From NCBI GenBank assembly GCA_026400835.1, contig JAPLOA010000076.1:62001-126000 (forward strand): a stretch of 64,000 bases of DNA, read 5' to 3'. A program made the position numbers and the translations under genes. Shown in pieces: positions 38,222-46,187 of this stretch (the stretch's first letter is position 1; every line of letters begins with the position of its first letter). The stretch comes from Planctomycetales bacterium. Lineage in GTDB: Bacteria > Planctomycetota > Planctomycetia > Planctomycetales > Planctomycetaceae. Under the pieces are notes generated by a model. The model did not search any database and had not been told where the DNA came from. It saw only the letters and a list, made by a program, of their open reading frames with translations.

Positions 38222-40006
38222 TCATTTTCGCTCGTAATCAAAGTCCAGCGTCGTTTCCGCGAGGGTGATTCCCTTGACCGCTTCGAGAAGTCCCTTGTGA
38301 GTCGCCTGTTGCGGGGACAGTTTTAAGTCTTCAGAAAGAGCGAGGACCGTGATGTGATAGGTCTTCACGCCCGGGCCGCGGGAGCACATGGGATCAAAGG
38401 CCGCTTTCCTGCGGTCGTTGAAGCCGACCTTTCCGACATCTTTCTGATTCTGCTTCAGGCCATTCACTGATACCGGAATGTTGTAAACAACCCAATATGA
38501 CTTTTCCTGGTCCGGCGCGGTGTGCCAGAGACTGAATGCGATGGACTTCGTCCCTTTCGGGAGATTGCTCCAGGCGATTGCCGGCGATTCACTTTTGCCA
38601 TCGCAGGTGCAATCAACGTTGAGCATTCCATCCTTGTCGATTGAAGAACTTGTCAGCTTCATGTCGCCGACGGACTGCCTTGATACAGACTTCGGTTCAT
38701 CCTTCGGCATACCATCTCGCGGAGGTCCCTTGCCCTTGCGACCGCCTTCCGGCCGATCATCTCGAGGCGGTCCACCCTGACCACCCTGCCGACCTCCTCG
38801 CGCTGGCCTGGCGGTGTACTCTTCCGTGGTCGTTTCGCCGTCGGATGTTTTGAACATGAACTTGGCGGAGCCATTTTCTGCAACTGTATAACTGACAGTT
38901 CCCTTGCCGCCACGGACTTCGTACGTCAGCACATGGCTGCCAGGCCTGGTCGTTTCAAAGTCGACGATCTTCGCTCCCTGAAGTGGTGGAAGAGCTGGCC
39001 GAGGCGATTCGGCTCGCGGCTGAGGATCGACCTGGCCATCACGTTCGACGACTTCTCCATAAAAGCCACCGTTGAGATACGGATACTTCTTCGTGGCGTG
39101 GTAGTGATAGTTTCCGTCGGCATCTTTGTGCCCGTTCCACTGATCCAGCGGAGCAAAGTCTGGAGCCTTCTCATCCTGATAGCCATAAATCGGATAACCA
39201 TCCAAAGCCCAGGCGACAGGAGCGTCATCACCAATCTGCATCTGCAAATGAATCGGCGCGATGTGATAGTGATAATCGTCAGCTCGACCACAGTGCCCTC
39301 CCCAGTTGTCGAGTTCTCCGGCAAGCAACGTGTCAGTTCGACCATCGTTCTTGATGGGATTGAAAATCGGAATGCCATTGACAGCGATAGCAATGGCTCC
39401 TCGAAAGAAGTTGTCCTTCGCAGACATGGGTTCCTTTGCCGGAACTGGATGCAACGGAATCTGCCATGCGTTGCTGCCGGTATACTTCTGAGGCATCGGC
39501 ACCTGCTGCTGCCATGCCGTGATACCAACCATCATCTGGTGATCAGGAAGACCGTTAGATTCGACGAAAAAGTAGTCCGCATCAGATCGAGTCTTCACGG
39601 TCGACTTGAAGGGCTCGAAACTCTTCTGAAGCAGCGGAAGACCGGGATCCGACGACGTTACGTTTCGACCTTTCGCGGTTCGCTTCGCCTGTTGCGAGGT
39701 CAGGACGTAGGTCGTATGGATCTGCTCAATCATGTTCATTCGGTTTTCGATCCATGCCTGATCATCGGCGGACAATCGCCGAAGGGCTACTGGCCGTACC
39801 CAACCGTCGTTGCGGCGAATCTGAACGCGACCATCTTTCGCAGAAACAAATTGTCCGACAATCGTGTCGCCAGTTTCAGAGATCGTCCATGTTCTATCTG
39901 CCGCGATGTCGTGAACATGAGATTCATCGCCTTCGTGGGACAAAGACGCTGGGGCGAGAATCAGAACCAGACAAGTCATCATCAAGAAGCGACTGAAGTA
40001 TCTCAT
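38222..40006 (-). CDS. exported SHD1-YHYH-PEBP multidomain protein
   Basis: 594 residues from ATG 40006 (GAGGA 7 bp upstream), signal peptide FLMMTCLVLILAPASLSHEG. An SHD1-like segment (about 30-95; TWISETGDTIVGQFVSAKDG, WVRPVALRRLSADDQAWIEN, a domain abundant in planctomycetes), then a YHYH domain (about 130-340) with two YHYH motifs (DDYHYHIAPIH and GNYHYHATKKYPYLNG), a low-complexity linker rich in Gly, Lys, Arg and Pro (about 400-440) and a C-terminal YbhB/PEBP-like domain (about 445-590; SPAIAWSNLPKGTKSIAFSL, FDPMCSRGPGVKTYHITVLA). The YHYH histidines suggest metal binding. The role is unknown. Confidence 0.85.
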   Translation of the reverse strand: MRYFSRFLMMTCLVLILAPASLSHEGDESHVHDIAADRTWTISETGDTIVGQFVSAKDGRVQIRRNDGWVRPVALRRLSADDQAWIENRMNMIEQIHTTYVLTSQQAKRTAKGRNVTSSDPGLPLLQKSFEPFKSTVKTRSDADYFFVESNGLPDHQMMVGITAWQQQVPMPQKYTGSNAWQIPLHPVPAKEPMSAKDNFFRGAIAIAVNGIPIFNPIKNDGRTDTLLAGELDNWGGHCGRADDYHYHIAPIHLQMQIGDDAPVAWALDGYPIYGYQDEKAPDFAPLDQWNGHKDADGNYHYHATKKYPYLNGGFYGEVVERDGQVDPQPRAESPRPALPPLQGAKIVDFETTRPGSHVLTYEVRGGKGTVSYTVAENGSAKFMFKTSDGETTTEEYTARPARGGRQGGQGGPPRDDRPEGGRKGKGPPRDGMPKDEPKSVSRQSVGDMKLTSSSIDKDGMLNVDCTCDGKSESPAIAWSNLPKGTKSIAFSLWHTAPDQEKSYWVVYNIPVSVNGLKQNQKDVGKVGFNDRRKAAFDPMCSRGPGVKTYHITVLALSEDLKLSPQQATHKGLLEAVKGITLAETTLDFDYERK

Positions 40007-40042
40007 TAGTTAATCCTCGGGCAATGCGTGCGTATTTGTGTA

Positions 40043-40183
40043 ACCGCTTATGAACACTGATGTACGCTAATAACAAAGTCGGTGACGCGAACGAAATTCA
40101 TTTGCACTGTGGCACATCTATTCACTGTCGAATCAAACCGATTCGAGCATTGCCATCAGCGTTTATGAGCGTTCATCAGCGGT
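40043..40183. repeat. imperfect 29-bp inverted repeat in intergenic region
   Basis: Arms 40043-40071 and 40155-40183 match in 23 of 29 positions after reverse complementing (ACCGCT.ATGAAC.CT.AT..ACGCT.AT). Phrases of this sort, built on GCTGATGAACGCTGATAAACGC, are scattered through intergenic DNA of many environmental bacteria. No gene in 40007-40239. Confidence 0.5.
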
Positions 40184-40239
40184 ACACTTTTCAAAGTAAC
40201 AATGCGACAATGCGATAATGATTTGGCTATTCAACCTCA

Positions 40240-40974
40240 TCATTTCTTCTTTCCCTTCTTCCCACCACCCGGAGGATTTTCCGGGACGACGTTGTTCAGA
40301 TTGCGAAAGTCCACACGAGATTTGCCGTCCGGAGGTGAATCGACTCGATGGCGAAAGATCACTGTGTTATCGAGCGCGATGTCGTCGGACCAGATGAACT
40401 TCGCGCCGTCGAAATCGTTTTCGAAGTAAGGCTGCTTTGGATCAACCTCCTGTTCGGAAAATTCCGTGGCGTTCTTCCATGAACTGTCATCGAAGTCGAC
40501 GGCAAACCAGTTCTCTGGAATTGGTTCGGATCGCACCTGGGGATTCTTTGTGTCTCGATCAATCGGACCATGGAAGAACGACCTAGCCTTCCACGACGCA
40601 TTCGTCACCGTGCCGTCGGCAAACTTCAGTATGAAACCCGCATCGCCAATGTTCGTGTTGGCGTATTCCATTCCGGTCTTCGAGTCGGCATTGTCTTTTG
40701 CCATGACTGCGATGTTCATCGGATATGCCGGAAGGATGTCAACGGAGATCACGTTGTGCGGAATGAAGCGGATGGAGTCTACCGCAACGAGTTCTCCGTT
40801 GATGTACAGCTCGAACGTGTTGTCTGCGTAGACGTTGGCTTTGATCGTATCGGCCATCGACGGCTTGCGAAGCTTTTGCTGTCCATTCTTTGCAGTTTCG
40901 TCCTGAGACAACGCCACTGTGAATGCCGCGCCAATTAGGAGCAAGGCTGCAATAGAGAAGCGAAGAGTGTTCAT
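40240..40974 (-). CDS. exported protein of unknown function with lysine-rich tail
   Basis: 244 residues with a signal peptide (RFSIAALLLIGAAFTVALSQ). The mature part looks all-beta and repeats a jelly-roll-like pattern (ANVYADNTFELYINGELVAV, ENWFAVDFDDSSWKNATEFS), similar to carbohydrate-binding sandwich modules found in planctomycete sulfatase clusters; the second phrase is typical of the galactose-binding-like fold. It ends in PGGGKKGKKK. It lies between a YHYH-PEBP protein and a sulfatase, all on the minus strand and probably exported, suggesting a shared process on polysaccharides. Function is inference only. Confidence 0.75.
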   Translation of the reverse strand: MNTLRFSIAALLLIGAAFTVALSQDETAKNGQQKLRKPSMADTIKANVYADNTFELYINGELVAVDSIRFIPHNVISVDILPAYPMNIAVMAKDNADSKTGMEYANTNIGDAGFILKFADGTVTNASWKARSFFHGPIDRDTKNPQVRSEPIPENWFAVDFDDSSWKNATEFSEQEVDPKQPYFENDFDGAKFIWSDDIALDNTVIFRHRVDSPPDGKSRVDFRNLNNVVPENPPGGGKKGKKK

Positions 40975-41054
40975 GACGAAAGGCCCTGATGATCATTGGT
41001 AGAGTTAGAGAATCTTGCTTAAAAGTGTTTAACAGGAAGGCAAACGCGCCGGGA

Positions 41055-41085
41055 ACTTGAAAGCGGTCGCCTTTGGCTCACCGTT
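41055..41085. repeat. degenerate copy of the 29475 palindrome core
   Basis: ACTTGAAAGCGGTCGCCTTT followed by GGCTCACCGTT aligns with the centre/right arm of the element at 29475-29532 at roughly 23 of 31 positions. The left arm is not recognisable. Confidence 0.4.
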
Positions 41086-41139
41086 CAATAACTGGTTGTC
41101 GTTCGAAGGCAGTGTCGCCAAACTTCCTGAGCCCAGACC

Positions 41140-42564
41140 TTAATCTTTTGGCCTGCGACCACCATTGGCCCCTTTGGGTTTGGTGGGCTTCATACCACCT
41201 TTTCCACCCTTGCGAGAGACTGGTTCGGCGTTGGGGTCGTAGTCGGGATTTGACGTGGCGAACTGAGCATTTACGTCCTGAAGATAAGTCATCAAAAACT
41301 TCTTAAGCATTTCAGCGTCACGTGGTCGTTCTGCAGCAAGATCGTTCTGTTCTGAGATATCTTTTGACAGATCGAACAGCACGTCACGATCTGATTCGTA
41401 GAAGTGGATCAGCTTGAGATCACCCAGTCGAATCGCCGAGTGTGGTCCGTCATCGTCGCTTTGATAATGAGGGAAGTGAAAGACGAGTTCCTCCCGAGCA
41501 CGTTTGACTTCACCCTGGCCATTGTTGGCCAGCAGCGATGCGATACTGCCGCCTTCGATGGTCTTCGGAAGCTGGCCTACTGGAACATTGGCCCATTCAC
41601 AGAACGTCGGATAGAGGTCATAGCCAACAACCGGAACATCACACCACGAGTTTGCATTAACGCCCGGCCCGCGAACAATGAAGGGAACTCGAATGCCGCC
41701 TTCCCACATCGTGCCTTTGCCGCCATTCAGTCCTGTGCGTTTATCGCCGCCCGCGCCATTGTCGGACATGTAGATGACGTAGGTGGTGTCCGTGAGTCCC
41801 AACTTGTCGATGGATTCCATCACTCGACCAACGCCGGTATCCAGATCTTCCGTGATCGCCGCCACCGACGATCGCTTCGCGTTACTCCCTGCCGCAACGT
41901 TGGCGTATTTCGCCTTGGTCGCTTCAAGAGCATTCTCGGCTGCGTGCAGAGCATTCCACGAAAGCTGAATAAAGAACGGCTTGCCTGTTTTCTGGCATTT
42001 GGCCATGAAGGCTTCGGTTCGTTCCGCCATCCCAAAGATGTCCACGGGATTCGGATCCTTGAACTGGAACGCGTTTTCGTTGCCGGTGTCGCCGTCGCTC
42101 TCATCGTAACCATGCTTTTCCGGGCCTCCACCGGCGATATGCCATTTGCCGTAATGAGCCGTCGCATAACCAGCGTCACGCAGAATTTCGCCGATCGTCG
42201 TTTCATTCGTAGCGATATTCTTGATCAGCCTCGGTTCCGTCAGCTTGTGGCCCGCTTCGGCCGGAGCCGCCTTGGTCCAATGTAGAGATGCCGGACTCCG
42301 TCCGGTCTGCAGACTAATCCGAGTCGGTGAACAAACCGATGCTGGCGCGTAGCCAGAGGAGAATCTCATGCCCTGAGACGCCAACCGTTCAATGTTCGGC
42401 GTGTGAAAGATCGTGCTTTTCGCACCCGGATGATCGGGATGCATTGCGACAGAAAGCCCGCCCCAGCCCTGATCGTCCGACAGCATAAAGATGATATTTG
42501 GCTGATCTGCCGAGAGTGCGATCGCAGGAGCGAGAACGGAGATGAAGAAAGCCAGTAATCTCAT
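41140..42564 (-). CDS. exported sulfatase (2)
   Basis: 474 residues from ATG 42564, chosen because a signal peptide follows at once (MRLLAFFISVLAPAIALSAD); the frame runs on to 42657 without coding features. Formylglycine signature SVCSPTRISLQTGRSP with Cys78 in C-x-P-x-R; metal-site segments IIFMLSDDQGWGG and YVIYMSDNGAGGD. Resembles the A-type sulfatases of marine planctomycetes. C-terminal tail SRKGGKGGMKPTKPKGANGG is basic and low in complexity, like sulfatase 1. It shares the minus strand with the preceding cluster members; the gap to 40974 (166 bp) contains a degenerate palindromic repeat, so it may not be in one transcript. Confidence 0.93.
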   Translation of the reverse strand: MRLLAFFISVLAPAIALSADQPNIIFMLSDDQGWGGLSVAMHPDHPGAKSTIFHTPNIERLASQGMRFSSGYAPASVCSPTRISLQTGRSPASLHWTKAAPAEAGHKLTEPRLIKNIATNETTIGEILRDAGYATAHYGKWHIAGGGPEKHGYDESDGDTGNENAFQFKDPNPVDIFGMAERTEAFMAKCQKTGKPFFIQLSWNALHAAENALEATKAKYANVAAGSNAKRSSVAAITEDLDTGVGRVMESIDKLGLTDTTYVIYMSDNGAGGDKRTGLNGGKGTMWEGGIRVPFIVRGPGVNANSWCDVPVVGYDLYPTFCEWANVPVGQLPKTIEGGSIASLLANNGQGEVKRAREELVFHFPHYQSDDDGPHSAIRLGDLKLIHFYESDRDVLFDLSKDISEQNDLAAERPRDAEMLKKFLMTYLQDVNAQFATSNPDYDPNAEPVSRKGGKGGMKPTKPKGANGGRRPKD

Positions 42565-42689
42565 ATTGAAGTCTCGGATGTTCTTGCAGGGGCCAAGGCT
42601 ACAAAGTCGTGCCGCCCCACCATGACAAACTTGCACACTCGGTTGGGCTGCACTCAAATTTGCTCAAGTGTCCCAAAATACGTTGAAGA

Positions 42690-43724
42690 TCATTCCACCT
42701 CAATGCGGCGATTTGCGTCATGATGCGACTCATGATCGAAGAACCGTTCATCCAGTAAATCCTCCGACAATAGTGTTAGTCGGAGAGTCAATGATTCGGG
42801 ACCATAGGGCATTTCGATGAATCGCATTTGGCCAATGAGACCGCTTTCGACTTCGTAACTGATTTCGACTCGCCTTGGCCCGCGTTCTTTGGGATGGCGG
42901 ACAGCAACCAGCAAACGCGTCGCCGGTTCGGAACTCTCACCGTCTTCGACCGGAAGCAATTGAACGTCATAGGCCCGACGAAGACGTTCCAGACCGTCGT
43001 GAATATTGACCAGCGGCATCTCATGCTCATGGCCTGGAAGATCGCGGTTAAAGCGATTCAGATCTTTGCTGTATCGCACCGGACCGTCGGGTCGAACCGC
43101 CCAACTCACCTTGCCGTTGCTGCCAGTCACAAACGGGCCAGCATCTGTAACGCGACTGAGTACGAACTGCTGGCCATCACGCACATACAACGTCGCTCCA
43201 TCCATTGGAGCTTTCGGAGGCCGTCCATCTTCCGACGATGGCCCACGACGAGGCAACACGGCTTCTTCGACAGTGATTTTGTACGTTCGGTCCATGGTAA
43301 GAGCATTCAATTCTATGAGCCGTTGTATTTCACCAGCGGCTGCGACTGCGGGATTGTCCCCGAAGCTTTTGAGGAACACCACGATCGCAACACAAATCAG
43401 TGATGCAGTTGAAACCAGCGCGATCACTGACCGGCGACGAGCCACCACCCCGGCGAGCGGCAGGGCGTCAGCCCTCCGAGTGACTGCAACTTCGCTCAGC
43501 CCCGTAGCGTCATCGCCAGCAGAGCGACACGGAGGACTGACGCCCTGCCGCTCGCCGGAGATGACCAGTTCATTTCGAAGGCGATCATGCAACATCACCG
43601 CCGCTGCAAATGCGCTAGCGTTCTCAGGCGACGACCTAATCCACGCGGATAGTTCTTCGTGCTGCTCAATCGTGAGCATATCATCCAGATATCCATCAAT
43701 CAGAAACTGTGCAGCCTCATTCAT
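42690..43724 (-). CDS. anti-sigma-factor-like membrane protein
   Basis: 344 residues. The cytoplasmic N-terminus (about 1-55; FLIDGYLDDMLTIEQHEELS, a pattern of FecR/anti-sigma proteins of planctomycetes) leads to a linker (56-95), one transmembrane helix (about 99-120; SVIALVSTASLICVAIVVFL) and an extracytoplasmic beta-rich domain. Its start overlaps the ECF sigma-factor stop by 4 bp (ATGA), the usual arrangement of a sigma/anti-sigma pair. No zinc-binding HxxxCxxC motif is visible, so it is not of the ZAS type. The linker is encoded by a large palindromic insert (see repeat 43450-43558). Likely holds the sigma factor at the membrane until an envelope signal arrives. Confidence 0.75.
   Translation of the reverse strand: MNEAAQFLIDGYLDDMLTIEQHEELSAWIRSSPENASAFAAAVMLHDRLRNELVISGERQGVSPPCRSAGDDATGLSEVAVTRRADALPLAGVVARRRSVIALVSTASLICVAIVVFLKSFGDNPAVAAAGEIQRLIELNALTMDRTYKITVEEAVLPRRGPSSEDGRPPKAPMDGATLYVRDGQQFVLSRVTDAGPFVTGSNGKVSWAVRPDGPVRYSKDLNRFNRDLPGHEHEMPLVNIHDGLERLRRAYDVQLLPVEDGESSEPATRLLVAVRHPKERGPRRVEISYEVESGLIGQMRFIEMPYGPESLTLRLTLLSEDLLDERFFDHESHHDANRRIEVE
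43450..43558. repeat. palindromic element inserted in frame in the anti-sigma gene
   Basis: Arms 43450-43478 and 43530-43558 are 29 bp each and match at 28 of 29 positions as an inverted repeat (CCGGCGAGCGGCAGGGCGTC...), with 51 bp between them. The element encodes residues 56-92 of the anti-sigma-like protein (between the N-terminal domain and the membrane helix) without a stop codon. Its GC-rich ends resemble those of the intergenic element at 38111-38176. Confidence 0.85.
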
Positions 43725-44251
43725 TGGATAACTCCCTGAACAGCGGCTTTATGATCGATGCACTCCCGCAATTGTTCACGAATGCGCTGCAATGATTTTG
43801 CCACCGCATTGGCCGTCATGCCGATTATCTCGGCGATCGCGGCCGGCTTGAGGTCCTGCTGATATCTCAGTTCACACATCGTCCGAGCCCGACCTTCGAG
43901 CGACTTCAGGCACTCGCGGAGAAAATCCAGCCGCGGCTCGCCCACTTCGGCGGCAGATGAAAATGCAACCTGCAGCGCATCAATGGTTTCAGGATCGAAC
44001 TCTAATACCTGAGGCTCACGTCGGCGTCGACGCAGATAGAGCCCGACCTGATTGCGAGCCACTCCGATCGCCCAGGCGACAAACGGTCGTTGAGCATCCC
44101 ACCGATCGAAGGACTCTATTACCGCAACCGCAACATCCTGCAGGACATCGTCTCGGTCACGAAAATCGCGGACGACAGAAGTAACGAATGCAGAAACAGC
44201 CGGCTGAGCCAGCGTCCACATTCGAGTTGCTTGTCGAGTCTGATCGTCCAC
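43721..44251 (-). CDS. ECF RNA polymerase sigma factor (planctomycete type)
   Basis: 176 residues from GTG 44251, with AGGGG 6 bp upstream. Region 2 is seen in DRDDVLQDVAVAVIESFDRW followed by RPFVAWAIGVARNQVGLYLR, and region 4 in LEGRARTMCELRYQQDLKPA with EIIGMTANAVAKSLQRIREQ as the helix-turn-helix. Length and the planctomycete-style region 2 fit a Rhodopirellula/Verrucomicrobium group ECF factor. It is translationally coupled to the anti-sigma-like gene. Target genes are unknown; the sulfatase and YHYH cluster just downstream on the same strand is a possible, unproven target. Confidence 0.92.
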   Translation of the reverse strand: MDDQTRQATRMWTLAQPAVSAFVTSVVRDFRDRDDVLQDVAVAVIESFDRWDAQRPFVAWAIGVARNQVGLYLRRRRREPQVLEFDPETIDALQVAFSSAAEVGEPRLDFLRECLKSLEGRARTMCELRYQQDLKPAAIAEIIGMTANAVAKSLQRIREQLRECIDHKAAVQGVIQ

Positions 44252-44402
44252 AAATTTCCCCTGTTAATCGGTCCTTTCAATACTTATCCGCGGGACGCAG
44301 ATTATGACCAGAAATTCTGAGATTATCCGTCGTGGCAAGAAAGGACACTGTTTACGGCGCGATTTGCCAACCGCTGACAGGCGAATTGCAATCGGTACCA
44401 AC

Positions 44403-44433
44403 AAAAAAGCCCGACTCACTGGGAGCCGGGCTT
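44403..44433 (-). terminator. rho-independent terminator after the second ammonium transporter gene
   Basis: AAGCCCG (44407-44413) pairs with CGGGCTT (44427-44433), with inner CTC/GAG pairs; the minus strand then has a T run (44403-44408 as A). It lies about 30 bp past the stop codon at 44466. Confidence 0.88.
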
Positions 44434-44465
44434 CGGAAGAATCAGGGCTGGATCCAGCCAATCGT

Positions 44466-46025
44466 CTAGTTCATACGATAGGCTGTTTCACCGTGTTCCG
44501 TCACGTCGAGGCCTTCTTCTTCTTCATGTTCTGTCACCGTGAATCCAATTGTTTTGTGGATAATCAGACCGAGCACTGCCGTCAGCACGAAGCCATAGAC
44601 GGCCGCCGCACCGATTCCGGTCAACTGCAGCATGACTTGATCCATCCCACCGACGACAGGTCGAATCGTGAAGTAACCGACAAGAACAGCTCCCAGAGCT
44701 CCACCGACTCCGTGAACGCCAACGACGTCCAGTGAGTCGTCATACTTCAGAACTTGCTTAAGCTGAACTCCAAGGAAGCAAACAACTCCACCAATCAAAC
44801 CAATCACGAGCGCACTGCCCGGACTGACGTGACCCGCACATGGAGTGATCACAACCAGACCAGCTACCATTCCGGACGCAACACCGATAGCCGTTGGCTT
44901 ACCAGCATGAAGCCACTCAGCGATCATCCACGACCCGGTGGCTGCTCCACCTGCAATCGCTGTTGTCGCAAAAGCCATCACCGCCACTGCACCAGAAACC
45001 GGAAGAAAATCTTTACCGACGGCGATAGCAGATCCGGCGTTAAAGCCGAACCAGCCAACCATCAGGAATCCTGCTCCCATAAGAGTCCAACCGATGCTGT
45101 GAGGCAGGAATGGTCCCTTTGGAAACCCATGACGTTTCGGAAGAATCAGGATCAGGGCGAGAGCAGAAGCTCCGGCCAGTACATGCACAACGGTACCGCC
45201 CGCGAAGTCCAGCACACCCTTCTGGAACAACCAACCGTTGACGTTCCACACCCAGTGAGCAACCGGGTCGTAGACGAGAGTGGCCCACAGAACAACAAAA
45301 ATACACCAAGCACTAAACTTCACTCGCTCAGCAATCGCACCGACGATCAGAGCGGGAGTAATGATCGCAAACATCATCTGGAACATGGCAAAAAGTAGTT
45401 CCGGAACACCAGTCGGCGACGCACCAGTCGTGTCACCACTGGTAACGATCTTGCCAAAATAATTTGGGCTGGCAGGATCAACGTCGGAGAAGCCTTTCAG
45501 AAATACAAGGCTTGAATCCCAGCCGAGGTAGCTGAGCGGTGGCTTGTCGGAGCCGTCATCATTCTTTCCAGCATCCACAGTGATAGCTGATGGAACAGCA
45601 AAAGTCAGACTATAGCCACAAGCTACCCACTGAATCGTGACGATCGGAACGCAAACCATCACACACATGAACATGTTCAGCACGTTTTTGGCACGCACCA
45701 TACCGCCGTAAAACAATGCCAGTCCCGGCATCATAAAGCACACCAGAGCCGCGCTGACCAGAAGCCAGGTCGTAGAACCGGTATCAATAGTTCCTGCAAG
45801 GTGAGGAACAGGAGCGGCCTCTGCCGCGGGAGTTGCCTCCTCAGTTGAAGGTGCTGGTGCCGTGACTTCCGCCGACGGAGCAACTTCTGCTGTCACTGCT
45901 GCAGCTCCAGCATTCTCCGATGCTGCCTCCTGAGCGTCCGCATTCAGATTCGTTACCAAACCAACCAACGTGGCCAAAACCATTATCCAAATGGTTTTCA
46001 GATACGGCCTGCACAAACTACTCAT
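44466..46025 (-). CDS. amt: ammonium transporter (Amt family), second of a pair
   Basis: 519 residues from ATG 46025, where a signal peptide begins (MSSLCRPYLKTIWIMVLATL). A 60-residue Ala/Glu/Pro-rich stretch (about 30-85) precedes 11 membrane helices. Twin-histidine pore motifs are GGTVVHVLAG and VVGVHGVGGALG; signature segments FYGGMVRAKNVLNMFM and GWFGFNAGSAIA agree with Amt/MEP proteins that conduct ammonium. The C-terminus HKTIGFTVTEHEEEEGLDV is the cytoplasmic tail normally contacted by PII/GlnK. It follows another amt gene by 162 bp and is separated from it by an intrinsic terminator, so expression is probably partly independent. Confidence 0.95.
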   Translation of the reverse strand: MSSLCRPYLKTIWIMVLATLVGLVTNLNADAQEAASENAGAAAVTAEVAPSAEVTAPAPSTEEATPAAEAAPVPHLAGTIDTGSTTWLLVSAALVCFMMPGLALFYGGMVRAKNVLNMFMCVMVCVPIVTIQWVACGYSLTFAVPSAITVDAGKNDDGSDKPPLSYLGWDSSLVFLKGFSDVDPASPNYFGKIVTSGDTTGASPTGVPELLFAMFQMMFAIITPALIVGAIAERVKFSAWCIFVVLWATLVYDPVAHWVWNVNGWLFQKGVLDFAGGTVVHVLAGASALALILILPKRHGFPKGPFLPHSIGWTLMGAGFLMVGWFGFNAGSAIAVGKDFLPVSGAVAVMAFATTAIAGGAATGSWMIAEWLHAGKPTAIGVASGMVAGLVVITPCAGHVSPGSALVIGLIGGVVCFLGVQLKQVLKYDDSLDVVGVHGVGGALGAVLVGYFTIRPVVGGMDQVMLQLTGIGAAAVYGFVLTAVLGLIIHKTIGFTVTEHEEEEGLDVTEHGETAYRMN

Positions 46026-46132
46026 TGCCTGTTTTCTCTTTCTCAATTGCGTGGATTTAGAAACAATCTGGGCTTCATGCCGGCAGTGTAATTGGGAACC
46101 GGCAAGGCCCGTTACGACAACACCTCTAAACG

Positions 46133-46170
46133 AAAAGAGAACTCCCTCTGACAAATCAGCGGGAGTTCTC
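46133..46170 (-). terminator. terminator between the two ammonium transporter genes
   Basis: GAGAACTCCC (46137-46146) pairs perfectly with GGGAGTTCTC (46161-46170), inner bases also pair, and the minus strand continues with TTTT (46133-46136 as A). Located 18 bp past the first transporter's stop codon. Confidence 0.88.
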
Positions 46171-46187
46171 CAATCATATACTAAAAA

